Below, piece after piece: positions 52,185 through 62,162 of a DNA stretch of 64,000 nucleotides. Both the position numbers and the translations under genes were made by a program. Position 1 is the stretch's first letter. Each line of letters opens with the position of its first letter. The notes under the pieces were generated by a model. That model searched no databases and was not told where the DNA came from. It saw only the letters and a program-made list of their open reading frames with translations. Source of the stretch: Tridacna crocea (Eukaryota; Mollusca; Bivalvia; Cardiida; Cardiidae); assembly GCA_943736015.1 (NCBI GenBank), contig OX031056.1:68847277-68911276 (forward strand). Direction: 5' to 3'.

Positions 52185-52416
52185 TTAACCCTTTACTCCA
52201 TAGATACTCATTTCTACGCATTGCTTGTAGGAACCTTTGGAAAAAAACATTTTGGCAAAAGGTGAAATTGCTTGTGACGAGCAATTTCACCTTTAGCCAC
52301 AATGTTTTCTATTCTATCAAAACGTGTCATATACACATAAGAAACAGCTTCATCCTTGCTGTTATTTAGAGTCAACTAGAGATACCATAGGAATGCCCTA
52401 TGGGGTAAAGGTTTAA
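52185..52416 (+). mobile_element. family B TTAA MITE
   Basis: TTAACCCTTTACTCCATAG to CTATGGGGTAAAGGTTTAA. Small AAA insertion in the left arm (GGAAAAAAACATTTTGGC). Confidence 0.9.
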
Positions 52417-52722
52417 CAAAAATACATGCCATTATAACAGTTCAAATAAAGTTTGAAGAATGTTCAAATAATTGTTTGCATACTTACATAAATTTAGTAA
52501 CAAAAATTTAGGATTTACATATCAAAACAAAACACAAAGGAAACCAGTTAATTATAAAGTAAAATAATCACAATACTTCAAATCTGTCAGAATACTCAAA
52601 TATGGAATGGAAAAAAATAAGTGTATCTTTACTTGTATAAATCAACAAAATTAAACAATATTTTTTCAACCTTTGAATCACTTTTCACGACTGCAGTAAC
52701 TGTTGTCTTTGCCACTAGCATC
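52417..52722. other. no feature recognised
   Basis: AT-rich spacer. Confidence 0.4.
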
Positions 52723-52776
52723 CACAAAGATCAGACTGCACAAAACATGTGGTCTGATCTTTGATCAACATCTTTA
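52723..52776. repeat. family F hairpin, short form
   Basis: AAAGATCAGACTGCACAAAA and TGTGGTCTGATCTTTGATC form the arms, with mismatches. Confidence 0.6.
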
Positions 52777-52828
52777 GCTTTGCTTAGACATTCTAGACAA
52801 AGTGAACCTTGAAATTCCATCTGGATCT

Positions 52829-53010
52829 GTATCTACCAAACATTTTTAAGAATATTCTCAGATTTATTCTCCAAAATTTTTGGAATGTAAGAGTAACACA
52901 ACTTCTGATTAGTTAAACCAAATGGTTTAGCCAATCAGAAGTTCTGTTACTTTCACATTAAGTAAATCTTGGAGAAAAAGACAATGAATGTTCTTCAGAA
53001 TTGTCGGTGT
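52829..53010. mobile_element. family C MITE, eroded
   Basis: CTGTATCTACCAAACATTT start; the centre AACCAAATGGTTTAGCCAAT is intact while the outer arms are diverged. Confidence 0.75.
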
Positions 53011-53033
53011 TTTCTACACTGCTGGAAACAAGT

Positions 53034-53262
53034 TTAACTCTTTACCAAACGACAAAATGTTAGACTGGTACAAAATGAAAGCATTTGCAGACGACAAGAT
53101 AAAAGTGACTGGAAATTTGAAAATTGTTTTATGAAGGGAAGAAAACATTGTGAGAAAAGGAGAAAATGCTGGTCACCAGCATTTTCTCCTTTTCCCACAA
53201 TGTTTTCAGAAGGCTTCTTTCTCAGGGTCGTTAAAAGTCGGGACTGTGTGGTAAAGAGTTAA
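53034..53262 (-). mobile_element. family A TTAA MITE
   Basis: TTAACTCTTTACCAAACGAC to GTGTGGTAAAGAGTTAA, palindrome near perfect. Confidence 0.92.
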
Positions 53263-53346
53263 ATTTTTGAGTTATGTTTATTTTGTCATCTGCAAGTGCT
53301 TTCGATTTGGACCAGTCTGAAATTTTGTTGTTTGGTAAAGAGTTAA
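53259..53346 (+). repeat. family A right-end fragment bounded by TTAA on both sides
   Basis: 88 bp holding only the right third of the element (GTTTATTTTGTCATCTGCAA ... GTTTGGTAAAGAGTTAA). Its left TTAA is the right TTAA of the preceding full copy. Confidence 0.8.
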
Positions 53347-53462
53347 AAAAAAACAACATGAAACCAGAATGTGACTTTTATACAACATTGTCACAATATC
53401 ATATCAATAATGAATCCTTTACAAAGCAATTCCTAAGGTTAGCTTTAGAAAACATAGTAGGA

Positions 53463-54349
53463 ACAAGAGGGCCATGATGGCCCTGTATCGCTTGTGACCC
53501 CCTGTGACGGGACCCCAGGGCTATAATTTGGGCACCCTTGGTAGAGACCCCCTAGATAAAGCTACATGCAAAATTTGATAGCCCTTATAGCTAGGTGCGA
53601 GAAGATTTTGAAAGCATTCCCTATATAAGCCTATGTAAAATTTGTTACCCCCCGGGGCGGGGCCAAATTTGACCCCTGCGCTATAAGTTTGGACACCCTT
53701 GGTAGAGGTCCACTAGATAAAGCTACATGCCAAATTTGGTAGCCCTAGACCCTATGGCTAGGTGGAAGAAGAATTTTAAAGTTCTCCCTACATAAGCCCA
53801 TGCAAAACTTGGTACCCCCGGGGCAGGGCCAATTTTGACCCCCGGGCTATAATTTTGACACTGTTGGTAGAGGTCCACTAGATAAAACAACATCCCAAAT
53901 TTGGTAGCCCTAGGCGCTATGCCTAGGTAGAAGAGGAGTTTTAAAGTTCTCCGTAAATAAGCCCATGTAAAACTTGTGACCCCCGGGGCGGGGCCAATTT
54001 TGACCCCAGGGCTATAATTTGAAGAAACTTGGTAGAGGTCCACTAGATAAAGCTACATGCCAAATTTGTTAGCCCTAGGCCTTACGGTTTCAGACAAGAA
54101 GATTTTTAAAGATTTTCAAAATTTTTCAGTTTTGTTGCCATGGCAACCAGAGTTTTTGAAGGAATTAAATTCTTTCAAGAAATTCTGAAGAGGACCATGG
54201 CAGGATCATTTCTGTGAAGTTTCATCAAAATTGGATGGGTAGTTTCAGAGAAGAAGATGTTTAAAGAAAAAGTTAACGCGCGGACGGACGCACGATGGAC
54301 AACGGGCCATGACATAAGCCCGCTGGCCTTCGGCCAGTGGAGCTAAAAA
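53463..54349 (+). repeat. family I repeat with ~163-bp tandem interior
   Basis: Starts ACAAGAGGGCCATGATGGCC and ends GGCCAGTGGAGCTAAAAA. The unit with CCCGGGGCGGGGCCAATTTT, GGTAGAGGTCCACTAGATA and 'TAAGCCCATG' repeats ~3.7 times from 53492 to 54080. GTTGCCATGGCAACCAGAG lies near 54134. The minus ORF 53723-54043 is a read-through of the tandem unit. Confidence 0.78.
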
Positions 54350-54566
54350 TCAGTAATGCTCGTTACCACCATTTTTCATTTCCCATGCAGTTCTCTGTTT
54401 CCTATCCCAAATTCCATCATTTGAACAGAAAAGGCTGATAACCAGCATCTTCCAACACTATTTTATCTTTTTTTTATGACAAATTCCATCATTTGCAAAT
54501 GAACCTTTTTCACATCATCTGTAAATATTTTTCAAAAGGGACCGACTAAATGGAAGATTATTGTTT
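54350..54566. repeat. eroded family A-like fragments
   Basis: TGATAACCAGCATCTTCC and AAATTCCATCATTTG(A/C)A blocks (twice) suggest a decayed relative; boundaries unclear. Confidence 0.35.
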
Positions 54567-54794
54567 TTAACTCATTACCAAACGACAATATTTTAGGCTT
54601 GTCCAAATCGAAAGCATTTGCAGACGACAAAATAAAAGTGACTGAAAATTTGGAATTTGTTTTGTGAAGGGTAGAAAACATTGTGGGAAAAGGAGAAAAT
54701 GCTGGTTACCAGCATTTTCTTCTTTTCCCACAATGTTTTCTACAGGCTTCTTTCTCAGGGGCGTCAAAAGAGGGATTGTGTGGTAATGGGTTAA
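54567..54794 (-). mobile_element. family A TTAA MITE
   Basis: TTAACTCATTACCAAACGAC to GTGTGGTAATGGGTTAA. One arm mismatch (TTCTTCTTTTCCC). Confidence 0.9.
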
Positions 54795-54799
54795 TGGTG

Positions 54800-54960
54800 A
54801 AATATCCAAATTTATTCCACAGAGTGAACATCATCGGTAATATTTTCATGAGTGGTGCAGCCACTCATGAAAATATTACCGATGATGTACATGAGATGAA
54901 ATAAAATCGGTATTTTCACTGGTCGTAACCATGAAATATAAAAAAATATTTCATCATAGT
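54800..54960 (+). mobile_element. truncated family G element
   Basis: The snap-back part is complete (centre ATGAGTGGTGCAGCCACTCA), then most of the tail is missing and only AATCGGTATTTTCACTGG remains. Confidence 0.72.
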
Positions 54961-55102
54961 GAGTTAATTCACAAATAGAAGTTTCATAATCTGTTCAGAT
55001 ATGACATAAATATTAATAGCATAAATATATGAATAACACATGAAATAACAAAGTAGCACTAGGAAAAAAATAATAACTTCACAACTTAAAACTTTCTTAA
55101 AT
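54961..55102. other. no feature recognised
   Basis: A/T-rich spacer. Confidence 0.4.
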
Positions 55103-55300
55103 TAAGAAATAATCTTCTTTCTATCATGGTATATTGTTCAATAAACCACAGTTATGAGTTATGAGGAACAATTAATAATCCACGAGGGTGTTAGCCCGAG
55201 TGGGTTATTCATTGCGCCTCATAACTCACAACGTGGTTTATTGAACGATATACCACGATAGAAAGAAGATTATCGATTCTAACATGACTAATTCTTAATG
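55103..55300. mobile_element. palindromic MITE, arms ~75 bp
   Basis: TTCTTTCTATCATGGTATAT and its complement ATATACCACGATAGAAAGAA pair, as do AATAAACCAC/GTGGTTTATT and TTATGAGTTATGAGG/CCTCATAACTCACAA. The loop holds CACGAGGGTGTTAGCCCGAG. Single copy in this window. Confidence 0.8.
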
Positions 55301-55467
55301 AAAGGAAAACAAGTTCAAACTTAGAGTAAAAAAAACGCGGATGAAGATTATGTTCCATTGAATAACTCACTCATTGATTGACAAATACAGAATGACGTCA
55401 CTCTACATAAATTGTCGAAGATTTTACCATGCTTTCCTTGCACTGTGTTTATAGAGCCAAATTCGCA

Positions 55468-55655
55468 TGTTAGAACGACAAATTTACCACTCTTCCAAAT
55501 GCAAAAGTAATAAAATGAACCAAAGTTCTTCGAGAGGGTAGAAAACATTGTAAAAAAAAAAAAAGGAGAAAATGCTGGTTATCAGCATTTTCTCTTTTTT
55601 CTACAATTTTCTCAAAAGCTCTATATAACAGGGGATTGTGTGGTAAATTGCCAAA
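55468..55655 (-). repeat. degraded family A MITE
   Basis: AGAAAACATTGTAAAAAAAA (A expansion) arm and TTATCAGCATTTTCTC, with a GGGATTGTGTGGTAAATTG end. Confidence 0.65.
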
Positions 55656-56053
55656 GACTTATATACACTAAACTTAGTAAAGCTTACAATAGCATGATTA
55701 TTCTGCTCATTTTAGAACACATATATTATATTTGATTCAAACAATAAAAAATTTATATCTAGAAACACTTTTAATGGTGGTAGATAATGATATGTTTAAA
55801 TACACTTTAATGCTGGTTCACAATAGGTAAAAAATCATTAAGTTTCATTCCATGACAGACTTGTACAACCTATGTACATGTACACATGTATAGATTCTTT
55901 GTATAATTATGTCCTAGTCCAAACCGGAATCTAGGCAGATCTGGAATCTGCCGAGACCAAACTCGAATTCTGCCAAGACCAACGTAGTGTTCCACTCAAG
56001 TCTGGCTAGGCAGCTCCACAATCTGCCTAGACCGAATTCATGTAAAAAATATC
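55656..56053. other. no gene seen; short TCTGCC repeats
   Basis: AATCTGCCGAGACC, ATTCTGCCAAGACC and AATCTGCCTAGACC recur near 55950-56030, a small cluster of a ~35-bp unit. Nothing else recognised. Confidence 0.45.
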
Positions 56054-56111
56054 ATCTCAGGCTTCTATCTCAGGGTCATAAAAACCAGGGATTGTTTTGT
56101 AAAGGGTTAAA
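56054..56111 (-). repeat. family A right-end fragment
   Basis: CTTCTATCTCAGGGTCATAA to GTTTTGTAAAGGGTTAA only. Confidence 0.7.
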
Positions 56112-56125
56112 AAAAAGAAGGGAGC

Positions 56126-56354
56126 TTAACCCTTTACTAAACAATCCCTGGTTTTTATGACCCTGAAAAAGAAGCTTTCTGAAAACATTGTGGGAAAAGG
56201 AGAAAATGCTGGTAACCAGCATTTTCTCCTTTTCCCACAATGTTTTCTGACCCACTGGAAATAATTTTCAATTTTTTACTTAAGTTTATTTTGTTGTCTG
56301 CAAGTGCTTTCAATTTGGACCAGTCTAAAATTTTGACATTTGGTAAAGAGTTAA
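56126..56354 (-). mobile_element. family A TTAA MITE
   Basis: TTAACCCTTTACTAAACAAT to ATTTGGTAAAGAGTTAA, palindrome near perfect. Confidence 0.9.
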
Positions 56355-56529
56355 TGCATCTGCATAAAATGTGGGCCTGCATTAGCCTGCTTAGGATGAG
56401 TCTATCAGTTTTGCTTTTGGTTAATTTTCTGTGTCTCGGAGGACTACTTTACCTCATCATTACATTCAATATTTCCCAGCAAATCAAACCACAAAAATCT
56501 TTGGAATATTCTCTATAAATCTGGGTAAA

Positions 56530-56910
56530 ACTCATGAACTGTGAAGATTTCAAAACACTCATGAACTGTGAAGATTTCAAAGTACTCATGAACTGGGAAG
56601 ATTTCTAAGTACTCATTAACTGGGAAGCTTTCTAACTACTCATGAACTGGAAGATTTTTGACTACTCATAAACTGGGAAGCTTTCTAACTACTCATGAAA
56701 TGGTAAGACTTCTAACTATTCATGAACTGGTAAGACTTCTAACTACTCATGAACTGGTAAGACTTCTTCTAACTACTCATGAACTGGGATGATTTCTAAC
56801 TACTCATGAACTGGTAAAAAATTTCTAAATACTCATGAACTGGTAAGATTTGTAACTACTCATGAACTGGGAAGATTTCAGTACTCCTAAACTGGGAAAA
56901 TTTTCTAACT
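56530..56910 (+). repeat. 27-bp minisatellite, about 14 units
   Basis: The consensus TACTCATGAACTGGTAAGAT plus TTCTAAC recurs, with units of 26-30 bp and variants (GGGAAG, GGTAAGAC). Stops occur in every unit in this frame and on the other strand, so it is not a coding repeat. Confidence 0.93.
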
Positions 56911-57184
56911 AAGATAAAATATATAAGCACTCTCATTGCAATATCATTAAAAGATGCTATATGTAAAATAATGAATGTATAGCACTAGGCCCTGCATTTT
57001 GATATGATCTTCCCAATGAAATCACATCTATAAAAATAAAAAAAAAAAACATTATGGAAAAAGGAGCAAGCAAAATGATAAAACTGATAGGGTCTGCAGT
57101 GAATGGTTTATAAAATGTTCTAATAATACACCACAAGGGTTAGATATAAAATACAGTTTCTTTGGCATAAGCTTTTTTTACGCA
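56911..57184. other. no feature recognised
   Basis: AT-rich spacer. Confidence 0.4.
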
Positions 57185-57455
57185 TTAACTCATTACCACA
57201 CAATCCCTACTTTTGATGCTCCTGAGAAAGAAGCTTTTAGAAAACATCATCAAAAAAGGAGAAAATGCTGGTAACCAGCATTTTCTCCTTTTCCCACAGT
57301 GTTTTCCACCCTTCCCAGAACAAATTTCAATTTTTCAGTCACCTTTACTTTGTCGTCTGCAAATGCTTTCAATTTGAACTAGTCTAAGATTTTGTCGTCT
57401 GCAAATGCTTTCAATTTGAACCAGTCTAAGATTTTGTTGTCTGGTAAAAAGTTAA
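57185..57455 (+). mobile_element. family A TTAA MITE with 42-bp internal duplication
   Basis: TTAACTCATTACCACACAAT to GTCTGGTAAAAAGTTAA. The TCTGCAAATGCTTTCAATTT block appears twice in tandem near the right end. The left arm has ATCATCAAAAAAGG in place of ATTGTGGGAAAAGG, an unmatched change. Confidence 0.85.
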
Positions 57456-57676
57456 ATCATTACCACATTACAGTTATTTAGACTAGTCCAAATTCAAAGC
57501 ACTTGCTGACAACAAATAAAATGTGGCTGACACCATTGGATATGTTTCTGAAGGTTAGAAAACATTGTGGGAAAAGAAGAAAATGCTGGTTACCAGCATT
57601 TTCTTCTTTTCCCACAATGTTTGCAAGAGGCTTTGCATAGGGGCATTAAAATCAGCATTGTGTGGTACAGGGTTAC
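57452..57676 (-). mobile_element. family A MITE sharing a TTAA with its neighbour
   Basis: Starts in the TTAA ending the previous copy. The palindrome arms are matched with the variant GGGAAAAGAAGAAAATGC (GAAG in both arms). Ends GTGTGGTACAGGGTTA. Confidence 0.82.
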
Positions 57677-57780
57677 AGCAGTAATACAGCTGTTATGTTA
57701 CGGGGACTTTTAAATTGATCAAGAAATACTGTATGTTTAATGCATTTAAATTTAAAACACCAAGCACTTGCTTAGTTGAT

Positions 57781-57832
57781 GCAGAATAAGATCAGGCTGC
57801 ACTGACCACACTGTATGATCTTGAAGCCACAA
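57781..57832. repeat. family F-like remnant
   Basis: AATAAGATCAGGCTGCACTG and GTATGATCTTGAAG remain of the arms. Confidence 0.45.
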
Positions 57833-57842
57833 CATTATTTTG

Positions 57843-58314
57843 TTAACCCTTTACCACACAGTCCCGACTTTTCACGATCCCGAGAAAGAAGCCTTTTGAA
57901 AACATTGCTGGAAAAGGAGAAAATGCTGATAACCAAAATTTTACACTGGTCCAAATTTAAAGCACTTCCAGACGACAAAATAAATGCAACTCAAAAATTA
58001 AAATTTGTTTCCAGAAGGGTAGAAAAAATTGTGGTGGGAAAAGTAGAAAATGCTGGTTACCAGCATTTTCTCCTTTTCCCACAATGTTTTCAAAAGCTTT
58101 CTTTCTCAAATCCAAAATTTTAACAGACCTAAGGTAAAGCATTTGAAAACATTGTGGAAAAAGCAGAAAATGGTGGTAACCAGCATTTTCTTCTTTTCGC
58201 ACAATGTTTTCTTCCCTATCATAGACAGAAATTATCATTTGTGCTACACCTGTTGTCTACAAACTCTTTCAAAATGGTTGCGTCAAAAATTTTGTCGCTT
58301 AGTAAAGGGTAAAA
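57843..58314. mobile_element. composite of three family A units
   Basis: TTAACCCTTTACCACACAGT start. The first palindrome is cut after CTGATAACC, then a second unit with full palindrome (58030-58095) and a third (58145-58215) follow, ending GCTTAGTAAAGGG. It reflects serial insertion or recombination among copies. Confidence 0.75.
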
Positions 58315-58395
58315 CCAAAAGCTCCCCTCAAAAATCTAATACTGAAGCACAAAAAGCTGAAATTTTTCAAAGAAGCAAAATTTGTATAAACTCTT

Positions 58396-58621
58396 TATCC
58401 CTTAACCAAACAATCCCTGGTTTTTACAACCCAGAGAGAAAAAACCTTCTGAAAAGATTGTAGGAAAAGGAGAAAATGCTGGTTACCAGCATTTTTTTCT
58501 TTTCCCACAATGTTTTTTAATCTTCTAAAGCCAACTTTCAAATTTTCGATGATGTTTATTTTGTTGTCTTTAAATGCTTTCAATTTTCAGTCCAAAATTT
58601 TGTCATTTGGTAGCGAATTAA
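58396..58621 (+). mobile_element. family A MITE
   Basis: TTATCCCTTAACCAAACAAT start and CATTTGGTAGCGAATTAA end. The palindrome has one T-run mismatch (ATTTTTTTCTTTTCCC). Confidence 0.82.
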
Positions 58622-58830
58622 AAGATCGTATAGTTGTCCAATCTAAACGCATTTGCAGAAGACAAATGAAATATTATTCAAAACTGAAAATAATGTATAA
58701 TTCAAAGAGTAGAAAACATTTTAGGAAAAGGAGAAAATACTGATGACTGGTATCTTCTCCTTTCTCACAACATTTTTAAATTTTTTTTTTCCTCTGCTTT
58801 GCTAGAACAAAGGATTTTGAGGTAAATGCT
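58618..58830 (-). repeat. eroded family A MITE sharing a TTAA with its neighbour
   Basis: Starts at the previous TTAA; CGCATTTGCAGAAGACAAAT, AGAAAACATTTTAGGAAAAG and a broken centre (ATACTGATGACTGGTATC) follow. Confidence 0.68.
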
Positions 58831-58989
58831 TAGAAATATGTATCTGTGTCATTCAACTTACTCGTTTATTAATCTTATTCTAGATTCAAATACAGGCTAC
58901 ATTGCTGGCTATAGCAGAAATTTTCTGCATACATATAGCCAGTCTTGAAATCTAAAATCAGAATTTCATTCATCATGGTTGACGAATTT

Positions 58990-59880
58990 GGTGGGTGGAC
59001 GTTTTGGCCACTGATGTTTTGGCCATGGATGTTTATGACCACCTGGAAGTGCAAAGTAGGTCATTTTGGCCAAATGTTTTTTAAACACAGAAAACTGGAA
59101 AAAATAAACTTTTCAATGCTTTTCATAATACAATTTTAGAAAAGTGAAAACATTTAATCCTTTCCCAAACAACAAACTTTTGGACTAGACCAAATTGAAA
59201 GCATTTGCAGACAACAATTCAACTCTTGCTGAAAAGATGATTTCTGTCTATAATAGGGTAGAAAACATTGTGGGAAAAGGAGAAAATGCTGGTTACCAGC
59301 ATTTTCTCCTTTTCCAACAATGTTTTCAAAAGGCTACTATCCTAGACCCATAAAAACCAGGGATTGTTTGGGAAAGGGTTAAAGTTCGTTTCACACATTT
59401 TATACCTTTTATTAACATTGGCAATAACATTCTTTGACTTTGATTTGCATTCTCCTGTAGCAAGATGAATAGATTTTTCAGACTTTTACTGCAAACTGTT
59501 GTTGCAAACAGCAATTTCAAGTTATTGTTCAATCAACTGATATTTTGCAATTAAAGAAATCATCCAACACAACTCTGAACAGAGTGTAGGAGCAAAATAA
59601 GCCTTTAAAAATGAATAAGCTGATCATCTGTACATAACTGCGATTATAAGGTAAAAAAAAAATTCTTACATTGCTCCATATGCATGTATGTCAAATACTA
59701 TAAAGCAATTTCCCCTTTTCTTACAATGTTTTTATATAATGATATATAAAGCTCAAAATCACAAACCCTTTCAAATAACATTTGGCCAAAACCTCCTACT
59801 TTGTACATCCAGCTGGCCAAAACGTCCCTGGCCAAAATGTCCTGGCCAAAATGTCAGCGGCCAAAACATCCTACATTTGA
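58990..59880. mobile_element. element with GGCCAAAA-rich inverted ends
   Basis: The left end has GACGTTTTGGCCACTGATGT and repeats of TTTTGGCC. The right end (59785-59875) has GGCCAAAACGTCC and four GGCCAAAA repeats, inverted relative to the left, with GTAGGTCATTTTGGCC against GGCCAAAACCTCCTAC. The interior includes a nested family A copy and no gene. Confidence 0.6.
59154..59382 (-). mobile_element. family A TTAA MITE nested in the GGCCAAAA element
   Basis: TTAATCCTTTCCCAAACAAC to GTTTGGGAAAGGGTTAA. Palindrome near perfect. Confidence 0.9.
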
Positions 59881-60039
59881 CAAATTACTGCTCAAATTCT
59901 TACATAAAGTTTTGGGTAAAATGGCTGGCTCTTTATACAACATCAACTTTATAGGCTATTCAAAGATTGTGCAGATTTTGCAGAGGACAATTTGAACCTG
60001 ATTCTAGCCATAGGATCTGATGTAAAAGGATACAAATTA

Positions 60040-60149
60040 ATTTGGCCGAAGGAAAACATACTGGTGGCAAGCAATGTTTTCTTTTTTCCCCAATGTTTCA
60101 TAAGTCATCTTTTTCAGGGTCTGAACAACTGTGATTCATTTCATAAAGG
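60040..60149 (-). repeat. family A partial copy
   Basis: GAAAACATACTGG, GCAAGCAATGTTTTCTTTTT and a TTTCATAAAGG end; the arms are strongly diverged. Confidence 0.45.
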
Positions 60150-60362
60150 TTAACCCTTTACCACAAAATCCCAAGTTCTGATGAGCCAAAGGAAGAGGGC
60201 TTTTAAATGCTCTGTTGGAAAAGGAGAAAATGATTGTAACCAGCATTTTCTCCTTTTCAAACAATGTTTTTTCTGCCCTTCAGAATCAGGTTTCATCAAC
60301 TGAGCCTCACCTAAAATGTCATCTGCAATAGCTTTAAATTTGGTTGAGAGTAAAACTTTAAA
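60150..60362 (+). mobile_element. family A MITE, moderately eroded
   Basis: TTAACCCTTTACCACAAAAT start; GGAAAAGGAGAAAATGATTG arm against CCAGCATTTTCTCCTTTTCA; right end degraded. Confidence 0.75.
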
Positions 60363-60448
60363 AAAAATTCAAAACAACCAAACAGGAAGCTACTGATGCA
60401 ATTTGAAATCACTACGGATATCTATCCTGGTTGTCATAGCAAAATAAA

Positions 60449-60615
60449 TTAAATTTTTGATCTACGAGTAAGTTTGACCTCAATGCCCTTTTCAGGTCGC
60501 AAAATCAATTCTGCAACAGGTAACACTTCATCTCGGGTTTGTTTGGCTTCGACATGGAAGTGGCGGAATATCGTGGACAAAATTACCTTCTCCTCCAAGA
60601 TGGCAAACTTTTGCC
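60449..60615 (-). CDS. last exon of a CYP4-type cytochrome P450 (C-terminal 54 residues)
   Basis: The acceptor GGATTTTCTTTTTTAG precedes GG CAA AAG. Joined to the 61890 donor it completes the split Gly and reads NCIGQKFAILEEKVILSTIF, the helix following the haem cysteine in CYP4 enzymes. It then encodes the beta-sheet 3 region ending LILRPEKGIEVKLTRRSKI and a stop. The ORF that begins upstream at 60658 includes intron sequence. Length and ending are normal for the family's C-terminus, so the 3' end looks intact. Confidence 0.9.
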
Positions 60616-60793
60616 CTAAAAAAGAAAATCCAAGAGTAATACCCCAATACTGGGGCATCTTCCAAAAGTACAGTTAGAAAAAATGAATTGTTTCTCACTA
60701 ACAATTGTTCTTTTTCCCACAACAGTTAAAAAAAGTGTCTTAAAACTAAAATTTGTTTTGCCCTAAGATTCTCAAGATCTAGTTCCCACACCT

Positions 60794-61022
60794 TTAACCC
60801 GTTACCACACAATCCCTACTTTTGACGCCTCTGAGAAAGAAGCCTTTTGAAAACACTGTGAGAAAAGGAGAAAATGCTGGTAACCAGCATTTTCTCCTTT
60901 TCCCACAGTGTTTTCTACCCTTACCAGAACAAATTTCTATTTTTGAGTCACCTTTATTTTGTTGTCTGCAAATGCTTTCAATTTGGACCAGTCTAAAATT
61001 TTCTCGTGTGGTAATGAGTTAA
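60794..61022 (+). mobile_element. family A TTAA MITE in the P450 intron
   Basis: TTAACCCGTTACCACACAAT to TCGTGTGGTAATGAGTTAA. Matched arm variant: CACTGTGAGAAAAGG against CCTTTTCCCACAGTG (one mismatch). Confidence 0.9.
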
Positions 61023-61212
61023 TGATTCTGGGGTAAAAGACTTTTATAAACATTAGAAAAGAAAACGTTGGTATTTTCTTTTTTTGTACAATGTTTTTCA
61101 CTCTATCAGAGAACACCAGTTCATCTTATACCAGTCCCAAACCTGTTGTCTACAGGCATTTTCTATTTGAAAGAGTCAAAGTTTAGCAGTTTGTTGTTTG
61201 AAAAAGCTTAAC
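61019..61212 (+). repeat. eroded family A MITE sharing a TTAA with its neighbour
   Basis: Starts at TTAA 61019-61022; TACAATGTTTTTCACTCTAT, TTGTCTACAGGCATTTTC and a GTTTGTTGTTTG end remain. Confidence 0.55.
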
Positions 61213-61676
61213 TTCTGTTATACACACTTAAATAATTTTTGAATTTGTCCAATGGAATTATGTTTCCAGAGGTTAAGAAATACCTGCCTTTTATGCATCT
61301 ATTCCAGACCAAAAATACTCGTAAATTTCATATTATTTCACACCTACAATTTAACATCCAATGAAATTGCTTTCATACTACTACATGAGTACAGAATATC
61401 TTAGCCTATAATAGACGCTGTAGAGTCCTATACAGATTTTTCAGAAGGAGACAAGAGTCCAATACAGGTTTTTTAAAACGAGGCTAGAGTCCCAAATATC
61501 GATATTTGACCGGAAGAGTAGTCCACCAAAGTCTGTTTTGAAAAAGCAACTTCAAAACCCTCTTTTAATATGTTCTAATTTCTTGTTTTTAAATTACCGG
61601 TATTCCAATTGAAATGGCCCTATACTTGTCGTTTACTTTAAAGTCAATGCGGAAGTGTGAAATAAAGAGGCCATTT
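61213..61676. other. P450 intron sequence, nothing recognised
   Basis: No splice-bounded exon is visible between the two P450 exons here. Confidence 0.45.
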
Positions 61677-61832
61677 AACATGCTTGGGTGCAATACTGAA
61701 TTCAATTGGATTCGTGCACTGTAGAACCAGTCTGTATTTTGGATGAGGTGACAGCTGAGTCCAAAATATAGACTGGTTCTGCAGTGTACTCATCAAGTAG
61801 AATTCAGTATTGTACCCAAGCATGTTATATAA
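61677..61832. repeat. hairpin repeat in the P450 intron
   Basis: ACATGCTTGGGTGCAATACTG and its near-complement AGTATTGTACCCAAGCATGT form arms, continuing through AACCAGTCT(G)TATTTTGGA and its partner. About 75-bp arms with mismatches and a ~10-bp loop. Confidence 0.75.
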
Positions 61833-61889
61833 CCTCATAGTATGCATCTCATATAAACACTGTACAGACAACGGTACAATGACACTTAC

Positions 61890-62069
61890 CAATGCAATTC
61901 CGAGAACCTGCTGAGAATGGCATAAACGCATATGGATGTCTTTTAGCCCCGTTCTCAGGCAGAAAGCGATCTGGATCAAACTTGTCGGGATCAGGGAAAT
62001 AGTCTTCATCCATATGCATGGCTCCAGCACATATCACTATAGTTGTTCCTTTCCTCAAAGCCATCTTGC
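61890..62069 (-). CDS. penultimate exon of a CYP4-type cytochrome P450 (haem-binding region)
   Basis: A 180-nt exon with acceptor TTTTGAAG before GC AAG ATG and donor CATTG|GTAAGT; phase 1 at both ends. It encodes [20 protein letters not shown], then the PxRF-type PDRFLPEN, then [10 protein letters not shown], which with the next exon's Gly gives the P450 signature FxxGxRxCxG (the Cys is the axial haem ligand). CYP4 enzymes are ER-membrane monooxygenases, typically omega-hydroxylases of fatty acids; the substrate here is unknown. The next exon is 60615-60449; together they cover ~115 of ~500 residues. I find no further exon up to 64000, so the 5' part lies outside the window. Confidence 0.92.
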
Positions 62070-62162
62070 CTTCAAAACATGGAAGATTATAAAAATTATA
62101 CTGTATACTTGGGATGTATACATCAGTTGATAAATTTGTATATAGCATATTAGAGACCATCT

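Noticed and set aside
53723-54043. 106-codon minus-strand ORF with internal peptide repeats
   Set aside because: It is a read-through of the ~163-bp tandem unit of family I; the repetition is at DNA level and no domain is present.
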